A stretch of 64,000 nucleotides of DNA from Archegozetes longisetosus. Lineage: Eukaryota; Arthropoda; Arachnida; Sarcoptiformes; Trhypochthoniidae. The translations under genes and the position numbers were made by a program. Below are positions 34,478 to 47,870 of the stretch, in pieces (the stretch's first letter is position 1; each line of letters opens with the position of its first letter). Below the pieces are notes generated by a model, which worked only from the letters and a program-made list of their open reading frames with translations, was not told the DNA's origin and did not search any database. The DNA is taken from assembly GCA_018873245.2 (NCBI GenBank), contig JAEMBT020000007.1:6293129-6357128 (forward strand). Direction: 5' to 3'.

Positions 34478-35090
34478 TCTCTAGAAAACTCTATTTAAAT
34501 ATTTCGATTATATCATATATTTCTGTCGCATGTAGTACTGCGCTCAGGCCTAAATTACTTTAATATTAAGTTAAGTCTAAGCGTACTTTTTCGATAAGTT
34601 GTAGTAATTATATTTTAGTACTTCTTTAGATTGAGCTTTTGGAAACAGAAAATTAGTTGAAATTGGTTCAAATTTTTGTTGTTCGCCTATAAGCACCAGT
34701 ATTTGTTTAGTATAAACTAAAAATCTAGATTTTCAAAAACATGTTCAGCAGTTAATGCAATCAATTTATTTTAAAATTTTTTTAAAAATAAGTTCTACTG
34801 CTTTGACCGAACGCAAAGCTCTTGAATTGCCTGAAAAAGCCTGATAAATATTGAACGGTCGCAGTGCTATCAAACATTGACTGGCACCAAAGTCATCAAC
34901 CCTTTGGATCCTTCAATAGAATATAAGAGATGATTCATTTTGGTTGGAGTAATGGCTGGTTCGTAGCGATCTCCTGCTGACGTATAAAAAAGGGACATAA
35001 GCTAGCAAATTGATGATGCGCCGTAAATGAGAAAAAACGTTATTTCGATTTGGGCTTCGAGCAGAATTTCAATTAATTGCTACGTTTCTG
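34478..35090. other. Non-coding stretch
   Basis: Nothing recognised. Confidence 0.4.
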
Positions 35091-35182
35091 TTATGCTTTA
35101 ACCATGGTTTCTCTTATGCCTTACCATAGCTTGACTTATGCCTTAACCGTAGCTTCTCTTATGCCCTAATCATGGCATCTCC
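35091..35182. repeat. 22-23 bp tandem array, 4 copies
   Basis: Unit begins TTATGCCTTAACCATAGCTT; four imperfect copies. Confidence 0.85.
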
Positions 35183-36030
35183 CTGGAAACAAAGGGTTAT
35201 ACTCTCTCCAACCCTTTCACATCCCATTTATATTCTAGCTATGAATCATAATTAACGCAAATATATAACCAGTAATTATCTCATATATAAGATATATATA
35301 TATATAAGATTTCTATTATTTTATAACATCCACTTCTGAATATATTCACTTTAATTTGTAATTGTATGCAATTTATAATATTTTTGAAACATTAAAATTA
35401 TAATTTTTGTTATTAATCTTGTTTAAATTTTTATTATGACTTAATAACTAGTAGATCTCAGAAATGAAAAGCGTTCATTCAAAACTTTGGCGTTCCAATA
35501 AAATAGTAGTTCTGAAAATTGAAAAATGATTTTTATTTCCATAAAACTAGTATTTAAATCAATCAATCTGAGCAATTAATATGATGTTTACAACTTGATC
35601 CGTAGGCCTTCGCTTATAGGCCTTCGAGACGTGTTGCAAGCTTTCAAACCAAAGATCTGCTTAATTCTTAGATCGCTTGAGTTTCTTGGTTTGAAGTTAT
35701 TCAAGTTAATCAAAATCATAATGAAAAGCGATGGGATGTGAATGTCTCGGTGGGTGTTCTTCATAGTAATATTGGCGTGGGATTAGATATGACTTTAGTT
35801 TGAAGAGTCGTAAGAAGACAACGGCTCAATCATTTTCGCAATCTTTTTATCGTATGTCAAATATTTAACGTTTCGATTAGGTATCGTTTCAACGACTTTT
35901 GTTTTTTAAACTAAGCTTATTTCAAGACTGTTTGGCTTTAGATAATCACTTTGCTTGTTTCTAACGTTCCTTCAAACCAGTTGTGATTCACAAATCAATT
36001 ACAAAACTCTTTCGTATCATTACTCAATAT
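35183..36030. other. Non-coding stretch
   Basis: Includes a short (AT)n near 35288..35306 and a duplicated TAGGCCTTCG at 35604..35626. No gene recognised. Confidence 0.4.
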
Positions 36031-36120
36031 CAATTATTATATCCCTCCCCAAATCTTTTCAATTATTATATCCTTCCCCAAATGGTTTCAATTATTATAT
36101 CCTTCCCCAAATGTTTTCAT
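36031..36120. repeat. 29 bp tandem array, 3 copies
   Basis: Unit begins CAATTATTATATCCTTCCCC; copies are above 90% identical by eye. Confidence 0.95.
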
Positions 36121-39100
36121 TTTCTTTTCTTTTGCAACACAACTTAAGCTGAATTTTTCTTTTCTAATCTCCGTTAAAACTTTCAATCTATTTATAATAT
36201 TTCGGAATTACTAAGCATTTCAATTGAGGGTCGAGTTGAGCAATAGAAGAGCACTTAAATAGAAAGATTGCACTTTAATTTTAGATTGTTATGTCTACAG
36301 TACCAGAAAATTGCAAATATAGATAAGGACTGGTAAATAATAATTTCTAAAATATAGTGTACATTCAAACCAATATCTGAAATAAAGTCACCAGACTTTC
36401 TGTTAAGTGGATTAACTTATTTGAAATGCAACCAAAGTTTCTAAAATATCGTTTAGTCACTTGATTTTGCACACTTTTTCATCGAAACAGCATAACCGGT
36501 TCAGTCCTTGTATTGAAAACTACTTATCTTTCATTTTTTGTTTATTAAACTTCTAAATACTATATACAAGCTATGATATAAACTTATTTAAAGCCTTACA
36601 AAAGTCTATCAGTTAATTATTTTCAATAATTTAAGTGTCGCTTTAGGTCTAATTAGAACTTTCGCGATATGTTCAGTGTTAAAAGACATTGAAAACATGT
36701 TAATTAAGCGATGTTTTCAACGATTAAAGTTGTATGAAGACTGAATGCCTACGAAAAATCATAGAAAGTTGAATTATAGCTTTTCAAATAATCATCATAA
36801 TTTTCACCAATTATAACGATACGCTTAAAAGCCTATAACTATAAAGCCTAAAATGCTCATTTAAGATTTAGTTAAATAAAAGTTGCAATGTATTGGATCA
36901 CGTTTGCAAATATTTAAGTCTTATTGATTTAACGAATTAAAATGCATACTGTGAGTCAAATGTAAGCAGATTAATATAGAGTTGAATGTTTTTCGTATCT
37001 CTCTAAATTATCATATCTTTTTATTTAACAAACTGAAGCCTAACATTTTCTTAATATTTTTCCTGTTAGCCAACAAATATCTCGTTAATTGATGTTTATT
37101 ATCTTTTATTTTCTAAACTCCTATCACAGTTATAACCGCTCATTGTACATACTTTTTACCTGAAATATAGTGTTGCAATTTTGTTAAGCCAATAAAATAA
37201 AATGTAAGATAATTTATTTCAATCAAACTTATTTTCAACTATCAAAGGCTTAATGAAAGCTGAATTATTTGAAGCTTAGTCCTCGTCCTTTCGAGCGATT
37301 CTGTTTGAGTGAAATTGACATGAACATTTCTAAAGCTAAAAACGTAATCAAAGTAAATTTTGAATGCATTAGATACCTTTTCTTCATAAAAATGGTTTTA
37401 TTAGTCATCAAAACTAATCAGAGTATCTAAAGTGCTTGGTTTGATCACTCGAAATATAGGCGCAAACTTACCTCAACCACTTCGAAACCATTGAAACCAT
37501 TGAAGCCATAGGGTTTATTGAGTTTCGCTCAACTCTCAAATTATAGTCTCGAAGTATTCCTTAAGTTCTCAATAAAAATTATATTTTAGCAAATGTCATA
37601 ACGGAAAAGTGGCGAGTTTTCAGGCACTTTACATCATAATTAGCGATCACGACATTTAATAATTGCCTTGTCTATTCCATGTTAATAAGCCTTTATTTAA
37701 GTTATTTTGCTAATTGCAAATGGATTAATTAAAATGCAGATTGAAATTGAGTGCAAGACTAATCGACATTTTTCTGTTTGAAGGACTGAATTTGCTTAAA
37801 GTACTAGTAGTAATAACTATTCAGAAGTTATTGTAAACCTAAATTTTATATGATTTGCTGCCTTACAACAAGCTAATATTTATTCTTAAGTCATCAAACA
37901 TTCAGATGCGATGCCATCACTTTTTACCTGAAACAAAAAATTAACTAAAACTTGTCTTCATTTTGACTGGGTTGAACTGAAGTCCATGAAAATGGCAAGT
38001 ATTTGATAACTGAAAATTTTTATGATAGTTTTGACTAATGTAAAAACTAAATTTCTACTGCAATTTCTAGAAAGTTTTCATTAAAGTAAATAATTTTTCA
38101 ATTTGAAGAAAAAAGTTGCGATTTGATCAAAAAGTGTTTAGTTGCCTCTAAAATGTTTAATTAAACGTTTAAATATAAGCTAGATTATTAATCATGAAAT
38201 CTAGGTCTTAGTGGCGCCAAATTAAAAGTCATTGAAAAAGTTAATTTCTTCAACTAATACTTATTTGTAGTAATTTGAAAGTGAAACACACTGATGGATA
38301 AACATGAGAGACAAATTATTATTATTATTTTATTAAACTTGCGTATTGTGGCTCTTTTCTTAGTAATAAATCATTTTTCTTAATGCTTCCAAGTTTTTAT
38401 AGCCTATTATTTTTCGTAGTATTCCAATAAAATTGTCACATTTTATTGATTTATCAATTTAAACAACTTTTGCTCATTGAAAACCATTTGAATAGAAATT
38501 ACAGAAATTATAGATTAATGATAGAAATCAAATTAATGTTGGTTGTAGTGAATCAAATATTTATTAGTCACATTAAGGCAACGAGAACAATTCAAATAAA
38601 AATCAAATATAAAGCTTAAGAATATTTTCCACAAATGAATTAACTGAACAAATATATAGTTTACTTATGTTTATTAAATATACTCAACAAAAAAAAAGAA
38701 ATGAATTACAACTTGAATTTGATTCAATCATCAAATGCTTTGATTTGTCACCAGAACATATTACTAGCAGACCATATATTGAGTTTTGATTTGAAATATA
38801 ATTTCTTTTAAACAATTAACTTTTTTTCTGTCCAAAGTAAATTACAATAATTGGTCAGAGTCTATTCATTTTTCAAACTAAGAGACTTTTGGAAGTACTG
38901 ACTCAACTGAATTGATAAAGATTTAGTTAAAATAATTGCACTTTAATAAAAGATTACTATCTGGTGAACTTGCTTAATCGCTTAGTTGTGAGATGTTTAG
39001 TTAGAAACATAGCAATTAAAGTTTAAAACAATCAGTTTGAAAATTTTAATATTTCAAAGTACGAATGACAAATGTTCAAAATAAAAACAAACTAGATACT

Positions 39101-39442
39101 TATTACAAAACCTAATGTTGATAAGCAAACAATTATTATAATTATTCAGTCTTACGTTTCTTCTTTTTTTTGTTAACCAGAAATAATTAGTGACAAAAAT
39201 TAGTTTCGACTCGTATGACATATTTTAAACAGTCTCAAGTGTGCAACAAACATGATAAATATTTATCATGAGTTTACCTACTGCTCAGTTGTAACAACAA
39301 TAAGGCTCAAAATAAGAAAGAAAGTGCACCAATTCATCAATAAGAATAGTTTCTCTGATTGAGCGCACGATTCACTGAGTTCTACCATCCACTCAATCTT
39401 AGCTATGATTCACTCAGTTTTACCTACTTTTATGCCTAAAAA
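36121..39442. other. Non-coding stretch, 3.3 kb
   Basis: Very AT-rich throughout, with no ORF above 60 codons, no repeat array and no recognisable element. I see nothing in it. Confidence 0.5.
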
Positions 39443-39768
39443 GTGGTCCAATTTGTGCGAATGTGTGGGCACAGGTTATGCAATATTGACAATCTGCTCC
39501 TTTCAGGATTTCCTGTCTGTGTGTCGGTTTTCGATGTCACATTTTATCTGGAAAGCCAAGCAGTAGAGCACAAGCTAATATGTATGAACGGAGTGTTCAT
39601 GTTCTACGTTGTTCTGCTGTATCGCTCGGGACCGTTGATTCCGAGTTGCGTTTTTTGCATATACCCAGTCATCAAAACCCAGTCATCATGTCTGCTGTTA
39701 CAGAGAGTGGCATTCATACTATGATCAGCTTAAAAAAGCCACAAAACTATTTTCCTTCCATAAGATAG
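39443..39768 (+). other. GC-richer block with overlapping frames, unrecognised
   Basis: Two overlapping plus frames (39443..39724 and 39580..39768) sit in a block richer in GC than its neighbours. The first has Cys-rich, hydrophobic text (NGVFMFYVVLLYRSG). The second contains LRFLHIPSHQNP, faintly like the IPSH turn of RNase H domains of LINE elements, but no catalytic residues surround it. Not assigned. Confidence 0.12.
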
Positions 39769-41764
39769 AAGATATGCTTTACTACTAGTACTTATCGTAC
39801 AAAAACATTAAGGAAACAAAAGTTAGAGAAAAACATTTCAATAGAAAGTGAGAGAATAGGGTGAGAGGTTAAAGTATGATTGGAGAAAATAGTGATGAGA
39901 AAGGTGTGATATAAATGCTGCTTTATTGTTGGCAATCACGAGCATGGTATGAAGTTCCTACCTCTGTTTCAAGTACAGTAAGAAACTCCATACCTCGCTT
40001 GCGATCAAAAACCAACTTCCAGTCACTTTCAGTCACTTTCAGTCACTTTCTCAAAACTTACGCCTAACAAAACTCATGCCTAACTCATGCTTATGTTAAC
40101 GTTAGCAAGATTTGTCTGCTACTCTTTTGCTGCTTATGGTTTAATTTTATACGCCAACAGGACAAGAATGTCTCATTAAATCGAGAATACATTATGCATG
40201 TCTTCTCGTCTGAACGGTGAGATCAGTCTGATATCCAAGTTTTCGATAAAATTAACCAAAATATATAATTTATAGCCGAATTAATGGCAGACAGCGATAA
40301 TAGCATACCAATAGCAATATTTGTATTTCATTATAGATAACATGCATGACTACTTGTATAAAACAAGACGAATAATTTACGATCAATCGATCGCAAGATA
40401 GATAATCATTAAATATATTCCTAAATTAAAAATACTCTAATATGTTTTAAAGTACTAGCTTGTCTAGCAATCGATCTATCCTTCTAACTTATTTGTTAAC
40501 TAACTTTTTCTCTGCTTCTAAATTGAAGCCAACAAATAAGACAAAATATAAGAAATAAAACTTTTCAGAAAAAACGTTAGACAATTCATTTTAAGTAGTT
40601 TATCAGAGGAAATAATAATAAGAATGCGTGAATATTATAACAATGGCGCGAAATGAGAGGTTTTCAGTCTAACGTCTATTGTAACGAAATGAGCGAAGTA
40701 GTACATCACAATTTGACTTCACCTGATTGCGATTATTTCTCGATTGTCAGAGTAATTCATATAATAATGAGATAAGGAGTTGTTGTGTAATGAGATAAAA
40801 ATAGGTTCGTTTTGGATTTTTACATCGCCACACTCACTCTTACTGTTGCAATCTGTCGTTACACTAAATGCTATAATTATTCAAAACATGCCTTAACTAT
40901 AACACAAAACCATAGGCTTAGCACTAAAGAGAAGCCTTTTTAATAATACTCTCAACAATCTTTTTTAATAATACTGCCAGAAAACCGCACTTAGACTATG
41001 GCCAAAAATGTAAATTCAGACAAATCATTATTCATCACAGCAACAGTCTTGAGAAGGTTTTAGGTAACATCACTCACAGTCTATGTCATGGCTTTAGGTT
41101 ATATTTTTTGGTGGCGTTTCATAGAGCTGGAGAGAAAACAAGTTGAAGTGATCTTTGGTTTTCGAGTTGTTCAGGGCATCAAATCTACGTAAAGGTGAAT
41201 GTCTGATATTAAGGCAGCAAAACAAGTAGCTTTAGTCTGGTTGGAAAGACAGCTTTATATTTAAGTTTATATTTTATGTAAGAGAAATATATAGCTTGTA
41301 AATATAGCTCAACATATCCGATATTTCTCTCCAGCTAAAACACATTTTAGCTTTGGTTATAGCAGTAAAAACAGATCTCGCAGGGTCGCTGCTATACAGT
41401 ATTATCTCGCATGTTGTTGCTATTACTGATGGCATTCTATGGCACTCACCCGACCATTTGTTTGCGGTGGCTATCAATTTTCTATCGTCTAATATTAATC
41501 TATATCTATTTTATTTATGAAAACCATACAAAAGCTGCAGAAAAAGAAAATTTCGGACAATAAAAATACGGCATGAAATGAGATATATGTAAATGATTTG
41601 TCGTTCTCAAGTTGTCTTTGTTGGGTTGGGAGGGACAAGGAATTGCAGGCATACAAAAACGGTGACATGATTGCAATGATTGCTCTTTCTTAGCACTCTC
41701 TCACTTTGTTGGGTCTCGATTTAGTGAGCTTTTTATGAACTAGAAAGTAAAACGCAGCACTTGC
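39769..41764. other. Non-coding stretch
   Basis: A 10 bp tandem repeat (AGTCACTTTC, three copies) lies at 40021..40050. The minus frame 41274..41477 (67 codons, GC-richer; PSVIATTCEIILYSSDPAR) is protein-like but unrecognised. Nothing else. Confidence 0.3.
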
Positions 41765-41826
41765 ACTAACCTAGCTCACTTTGACTAACCTAGCTCACTT
41801 TGACTAGACTAAATCACTTTGACTAT
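41765..41826. repeat. 20 bp tandem array, 3 copies
   Basis: Unit CTAACCTAGCTCACTTTGA; the third copy is worn. Confidence 0.85.
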
Positions 41827-43258
41827 TTTCAACAAACCAGCTTCAATAGTAGGACCATAACTAATGTCAGGCCAATTATTTACCTGAACTTTTCTCCGAT
41901 TGTCAATGCAAAAGTCAGGACAGTACCAGTCAGTCAACTAAGAATAGTATTAAATCAATAAAAAGTTGGTCGAAAGAGAGGTCGGTCGGCCTTACAATAC
42001 AACACACATTCACCACAACAACAAATAAATTGAGGCATTCAATACTTGTATGACCAGCTTTTGACAAACACTATAGTAAAGTATAATATGTTTACATTAG
42101 AGGTACTAAATAAAAGTACAATACCTTTACAATAATTGTTAACAACAATCTGGTATTAGTATCGAAACTGAAGTGTGAAAGCGCGATATGAGCCAAAGAA
42201 GTGTCGTGTGCCTTAATGTGGCCTTTTATTATTGGATCCAATCAAACCGGTTCTTTCACATGATGGACAAATAAAAACTTATTTAAACACTAAAACATAC
42301 AACGAATAAAATATGCTAAGAAGGGCTGGAACCAACTCGAGCCAACTGTATATTATTATTATGGTAGTAAAGATAACACGAAAAACATTTATTTTATATC
42401 TCTCGCTTTTCTCTTTATGTCCAAAACTTTTTTGCCGGTCAATTGTTAAGCATTTAGATGACACGCGCACACCTATTAACGAAGCGCCTGATCGTTTTAG
42501 AGGCTCTAAAACGATATGCAGCTTATAATAATTTGATAAAATTATAAACAAAATTCTCAGCTAACTAACAACTGGAGAGAAAACAGAGAGATTTTTTCAT
42601 CTATATAATTGGACTAAAAGGGATTTAAGTTGAAATATGTTGTTAATAAAAAAAATTAAAAAATAAATAATAATAATAAAGTTATTGGGAAATGTATGAT
42701 GCTAATTTTGGTTAAAGTTAATTATTATAATAATTAGAGAAATAATAGATGAATTGGTGTCACAAAATTGAAAGTAAGTCAAATGAAAGTTACTTGAAAT
42801 ATAAATTGTATAATTAAATCCAGTGTTAGTCAAGCACAATGTTTACCAAAACGATATAACTGCTCCTCCATTGCATTGCATCGATGTTTTGAAGAGGCAT
42901 TGGCGCACATATCATAGTAAGCATTGAGCACACAGTCCTTAATGATAATAACAATTGATCCAACACTCTGTTCTCTTACTTGGGATACAACACACATTCT
43001 CGTAAAAATAAATTGAAGGCAAAAAGCGTTGCATAAGAATAAAGAGAAAACTTAAAATAGCAGCTGAAGACATGTCTGAACACAAGTCATCTCAAACATG
43101 ATAGGCATCACTTAATACATGCCAAGGATTGACATTATTTCCATAAAAGATATTTAGATAAAATAACTTTTAACAAAGCCATAGCTTACGAATTGTATAC
43201 TATTCTTATGAAATGGTCGTCTTAAAACACAAACCAAAAAGTTAATATACATGGGCTG
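41827..43258. other. Non-coding stretch
   Basis: No gene recognised. The frames at 42279..42551 (minus) and 42313..42528 (plus) overlap one another and are near chance length. Confidence 0.3.
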
Positions 43259-43504
43259 ATGGTGTATAAGCGGAAATATACAGTATATGGAGTGGTAAAC
43301 TTTAGTGATAGTAGTTTTAGTACAGTATACGGAGTGAACTGTAGCGATAGTAGTTTTAGTACAGTATATGGAGTGGCGAACTGTAGTGATAGTAGTTTTA
43401 GGAGAGCTCTAGTCTTAGAGCGTAACGCAATACACGCTGCACTGAATCGCATGTTGCAGAGCGTTCTTAGCAACACATTTTTTTGCCTTCCCGGTCGATT
43501 GTGA
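43259..43504 (+). CDS. ORF with three in-frame 14-residue repeats, 81 aa, unrecognised
   Basis: ATG-started frame. After MVYKRKY come three repeats, 43280..43401: TVYGVVNFSDSSFS, TVYGV-NCSDSSFS, TVYGVANCSDSSFR. DNA units are 42, 39 and about 42 bp, so the one length difference is exactly one codon. A less repetitive tail follows (ALVLERNAIHAALNRMLQSV) up to TGA. The block 43380..43740 is GC-richer than its surroundings and continues with another plus frame (43505..43741). The minus frame across the repeats is also open (43222..43524), so the coding strand is not proven. No family recognised. Confidence 0.25.
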   Translation: MVYKRKYTVYGVVNFSDSSFSTVYGVNCSDSSFSTVYGVANCSDSSFRRALVLERNAIHAALNRMLQSVLSNTFFCLPGRL

Positions 43505-43741
43505 TTGATGTGGAATATAAGCACACCGTTGGTCGCCGTCTCTTACGTAACAACAGGCAATACCAGCAACAAAGACCAACCCCAGCTTTGCGCGCCTCTA
43601 CCAATGATACTATTCACGCATGAGGACAGAGTTCATCCTAATGTGATGTCACTATCATCTAGGGATGAGCTGCCGCAGGAAGTCTACACAAATTATTGCT
43701 TAGTTTCGTATTTGTCCGCGTTTTGCGCTCTTGTCTCTTAA
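43505..43741 (+). CDS. Hypothetical frame, 78 codons, GC-richer
   Basis: Begins MWNISTPLVAVSYVTTGNTSNKDQ (ATG at 43508) and continues with varied, protein-like text (MILFTHEDRVHPNVMSLSSR) to TAA. It starts at the stop of the preceding ORF in another frame. Two NxS/T sites and no hydrophobic domain. Unrecognised; it could be an exon of a gene including the repeat ORF, or an old repeat. Confidence 0.18.
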   Translation: MMWNISTPLVAVSYVTTGNTSNKDQPQLCAPLPMILFTHEDRVHPNVMSLSSRDELPQEVYTNYCLVSYLSAFCALVS

Positions 43742-44730
43742 TTATGATAAACAAAAGCATTTTCAGTGTCAGGCTTTGGAAAGTGAAGGGAATTAGCCTT
43801 AAGGCAAGTCGAAAGACAGGCTTGAGAAGAGGCATTCTGTAGGAATACGCGTACTGCATACTGAGTTAGGGCCATTTCGACAATTTAATTGTAATTTAAT
43901 GCACGGGCGTTAGAGTTTGCCATATATGTTGAACTACTATCAACTACATAAAAACTGGTTTCACCATATCCAATGCATTTCCGAAATCGTATACTTGGCT
44001 CTAACGAACCTTTTTGTCAGTTTCTAATTCTATTTTTCCTCTACAACTCCAATTATAACTTATTTTCATAAGAACTTCACAACTGTTGTTATCTAGTGAT
44101 TAGAAATAGTGATTACAAGCAGGCTTACAATTCAAAGATAAAACATTTGAAAACAATAATTGACTCAATTAGTCAATCAAAAAGAGCTGCACAGAAACAG
44201 AAAAGTTCGTAAATATTTGAAAATAGTTAAACAGGAAAAGGATGCAAGCTTGAAAATTGGGCACTTCATTACATAATTTCAACGATTTCAGTGATGCCAA
44301 AGTTGAGTGAAACCAGTTTTGGCGGTTTAATAGTATCTCATCTTAAATGGTTAGAGAGGGGAATGAAGTGGTCCTATTGGTAATGGCAGAAAGTTGAGTA
44401 GCCCTAATTGCTGGCATTAAATTCTTGAAAATGCAGTTTCATTTTTGCCATGACTCCGCAATTCTTGGCTCCCCTTTCGCGATCAATTCCCATCTAAACT
44501 ATGAAGACTATGAAGGCTCTAATTTTTTATAATATGCACATATATTTCTTGTATCATTCAACTTATACTAGTTGAAGTCATTTTCTTACATGTCACTCAT
44601 TCATTGGTCAAGCACTCAAAATACTAATTGTTGGGTCACTTTTTATGACAGCCTACAGTAAACTATTGAGATGAATAGAAAGTTTGTAACTCTTATATCA
44701 AATAGTCTCCAAAATTGAATTGATAAGCAG
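43742..44730. other. Non-coding stretch
   Basis: Nothing recognised. Confidence 0.4.
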
Positions 44731-45089
44731 TTATCTAGAAGGTGTATGACTCACAGTATGGTACACGAGCTGGCAATTCTTAGAAAAGTTTCTTTTTAGA
44801 AGATTTGGCAAAGAGCTGCTAAATAGACAACTAATACAGCCGTCATTTACTGTTATGAACATTTGAATGGTTTCTCCATATCGTGAGACTTGCAAATTTT
44901 TAATGGTTAGCTTAACATAAAGTAAAGAACGGCTGCTTTCGAATTCAATCTGCTCAATGTAAATATAAAACATGAATTGAATGAAAAAGATTTTGGTTGA
45001 ATTTTTTCACCAAATTCTCTGTCGACTATGCAATAGTATGTTAGCTCACATGTCACACACCCTTCCGTTTTGACTGAACTCTGCCGCAA
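44731..45089 (-). other. Two abutting coding-like minus frames, unrecognised
   Basis: The upstream frame (45089..44907) reads KTEGCVTCELTYYCIVDREF then GEKIQPKSFSFNSC. The downstream frame (44973..44731, from ATG) reads IEFESSRSLLYVKLTIKNLQ then RYGETIQMFITVNDGC. They overlap by 67 bp in different frames. Both look more protein-like than the background, with Cys residues suggesting a secreted or extracellular piece. A decayed host gene or two exons are possible. No domain recognised. Confidence 0.15.
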
Positions 45090-45290
45090 ACGCTAACAAT
45101 AGGCATCTTTGGTTTCGATAAACTCCTTACGTTACTTATTCGGTGTCTAACTTTCTCCTTTGCGTTTCATATTAAAAACCTTGCTTGTAGTCTTATAGTA
45201 TGGGGTCAAATTCTGCACCAACCATATTGTGCAGCTCTTTGTCAAACTCTTTTAAGATTTATCTTTCTTTGCTTTCCCTCTCTATTATTC

Positions 45291-45292
<2 letters not shown>
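45090..45292. other. Short non-coding stretch
   Basis: Pyrimidine-rich towards the microsatellite; no gene. Confidence 0.4.

Positions 45293-45356
<64 letters not shown>
45293..45356. repeat. (CT)n microsatellite, about 31 units
   Basis: The longest uninterrupted CT run in the window. Confidence 0.97.
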
Positions 45357-45359
<3 letters not shown>

Positions 45360-47810
45360 GACCTTATGTTAACTTGAAATTTTTTGCATTTCCCGATTAG
45401 AAGTTTGATTCCTGATCGATGGGGACCAACATATCGGAACAGAAAGTGATGCTCAGAGTTAGTATCGAACGTGGATTATTGGATCGGAAAGTTTGGCATA
45501 AGTTTGGTTGATGTGGAAACTGTCCCCTTTTGATCGTAATAAGTAGGACAGAAGGAGCTATGGGACACATGAAAATTGGTCGTGCCTTTCGTCTTATCAA
45601 AAAAGGAAGAATAAAAGAGAGAGAAATCGGAGGGTAAATGATGTATTACATTATCGATACTTAAAAATAGACCAAATAAGTCCTTTCCCTTTAGCTTTCT
45701 TATCTTAGACTGAACTCCCCTAAACCAAACTCTCAGCTTTTCTTACGTAAGAGTCATTTGTTTGATTTGATCAAAAATATTTACTAAAGGAGCTGTTCAC
45801 TAAAAGCAGCAGATTAGAAACTGAATAACTTTTACTCTCACTTACAACGCTGACAAAATTGTAAATGCCTACTAATTAATACTAAGTATTAAGTCATACC
45901 AACAACTGCTATCGCTAATTGCTTTGTCATCAAATTATTCAGTATTTATTTCAGCATGTCTTACATTCTACTAAATTAACCTAGATTTTCAAACTAACAA
46001 CTATTCTTTGTAACTACTAAAACATCACTTACGGACTGATATCAGAAGTAATTTCAACTTTAACCAAGTAAATGACCAAAACATTAGCGACGAAAGTGAC
46101 CAAATCCAATAGACTGTGTGCTCGAAGACTCCATAAATTAAACGATAACTTGATGCTTGAAAATCTAAATAGTAAATTTGAATACATCATGTGATGTAAT
46201 CTTACATAACGTTTGAGTTATTTGAAAGACTGAAAATTTAGAAACGTTTTAAAATAATCAATTGCTAATGGGATCCAGTTATAGTGAGCTAATACTCAAA
46301 ATAGCACTCAATTGATAATAACAAAGACATTGACAATATCCTCAGGGCAGACATAAACTTATATACAATCTTCAATCTCTTTAATAATGAATAGCTTTCT
46401 ATTTGTTAAGAGTTTCTTTGCACTCTCTGCAGAAATCAAATTCAAAAAAGTTTAGTAACTTTTTCAACCATAAAGAAGTCCTCAAAATTGAAAGTCAGTC
46501 AAGAGAATAAGTGCTTTTCAATGATAGTAAAAGCATTGGTTTTCAATAATTAAAATAACTATGTGATTCGTTATGAGCAAACTACATTCAGATGCATTAT
46601 TACCATTCAATTTTCTTTTAGATCTTTAAACCTTCACTTCCATCAAAATCTACTTTAATTTGATCAAAAATCATTTTTAACCAAAACTAATTTTTAATAA
46701 AAAAAATTAGGTTTTCATTTAATCCTTATTAATCATCAGAATTTGTGTTACTAAAAGTGTGAATTGCATAAAAACTAGTAATGCTCTCTTTGGTCACATT
46801 TCTCATTTTCAAATTGATGGCATTGCAGTAAATTAAAGTTTGCTACTTTTTGTTTTGATTTATAGCGATTTGGCACGAAATAATATTCATATTATTACAA
46901 GTTTTGTATATAATTACTACTAGTGACGAAGTCAATAGGAGCCGAGTTGCATGTGCATCCTTCAAATCTTTCGCCAACTACACGTAAAAAATTGTATATT
47001 TTAAAATGAGAACTCTGTTCATTTTTGTAATAATTGCCGCAATGCAAAGTAAAATAAATTATAATTGAAGTTTTAAACACAATAAGTTTAATTGGGAGGA
47101 GTGTGTTTAATCAAAATGAATATGGTGCGTGTGTCTCTACTCTCAATTTTCTGGCTTCTCAACTGAATTAGATTAATACTGCTTTAATGTAAACTGCATT
47201 TAAACTGTTAGTTACCTAACAATTAGTGTTTGCATTTTATAAAGTTAAACAATAGGAAATAGAAATTATTTATAATAGCAATCTACTCGAAATTAGTATG
47301 AGGATTAATTAGTGTAATACTTGCAGTAATACTTAAGAATATGACAAATTTAGCATGTTTACAATTTTGGCAACTGTCATCAATACTATCGTAGATGATT
47401 GAAGACAAATGCAGTAATGTTTCAAAAGATTTGAGCTGAATAGTAATCAAATGAAACAATAATAACAAAGTATGCAATTAATAAGTGCAATAAAGTTGGC
47501 AAAATAGTTTGAGTAATATAAACAAGTGTATTGAGTATTTAAATAAATGGGAGAGTTCAACATAAAAGAGTTGTAGTCATAATTTAGAAATTGAAAAGGC
47601 ATCGCATACAAGCTATCAATGCAAAGCTGGTCAAAGGACACAATAGCGATGCACTCCACCCACAAATGGTAAACTTACACTAACCCCAAACTTTTAGAAA
47701 GGTTTGGAAAATCGATAAATTTTATGTTTGCCATTCTCGCCAATAGGATGAGTGTAGGGTTGAGATCGATTGAACTTGGCGAATGCAAGATAGAAAAATC
47801 AATAAAATGG
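45357..47810. other. Non-coding stretch
   Basis: No gene recognised. The frame 45397..45600 (minus) is near chance length. Confidence 0.35.
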
Positions 47811-47870
47811 GTGTATATGTAAAGCGCATAAGTTCGTGTATATGTAAAGCGCATAAGTTTGTGTATATGA
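47811..47870. repeat. 25 bp tandem array, 2.4 copies
   Basis: Unit begins GTGTATATGTAAAGCGCATA; the copies differ at one base. Confidence 0.9.

Noticed and set aside
39580-39768. RNase H-like LHIPSH motif suggesting a LINE fragment
   Set aside because: A single short motif without catalytic residues or neighbouring reverse transcriptase text.
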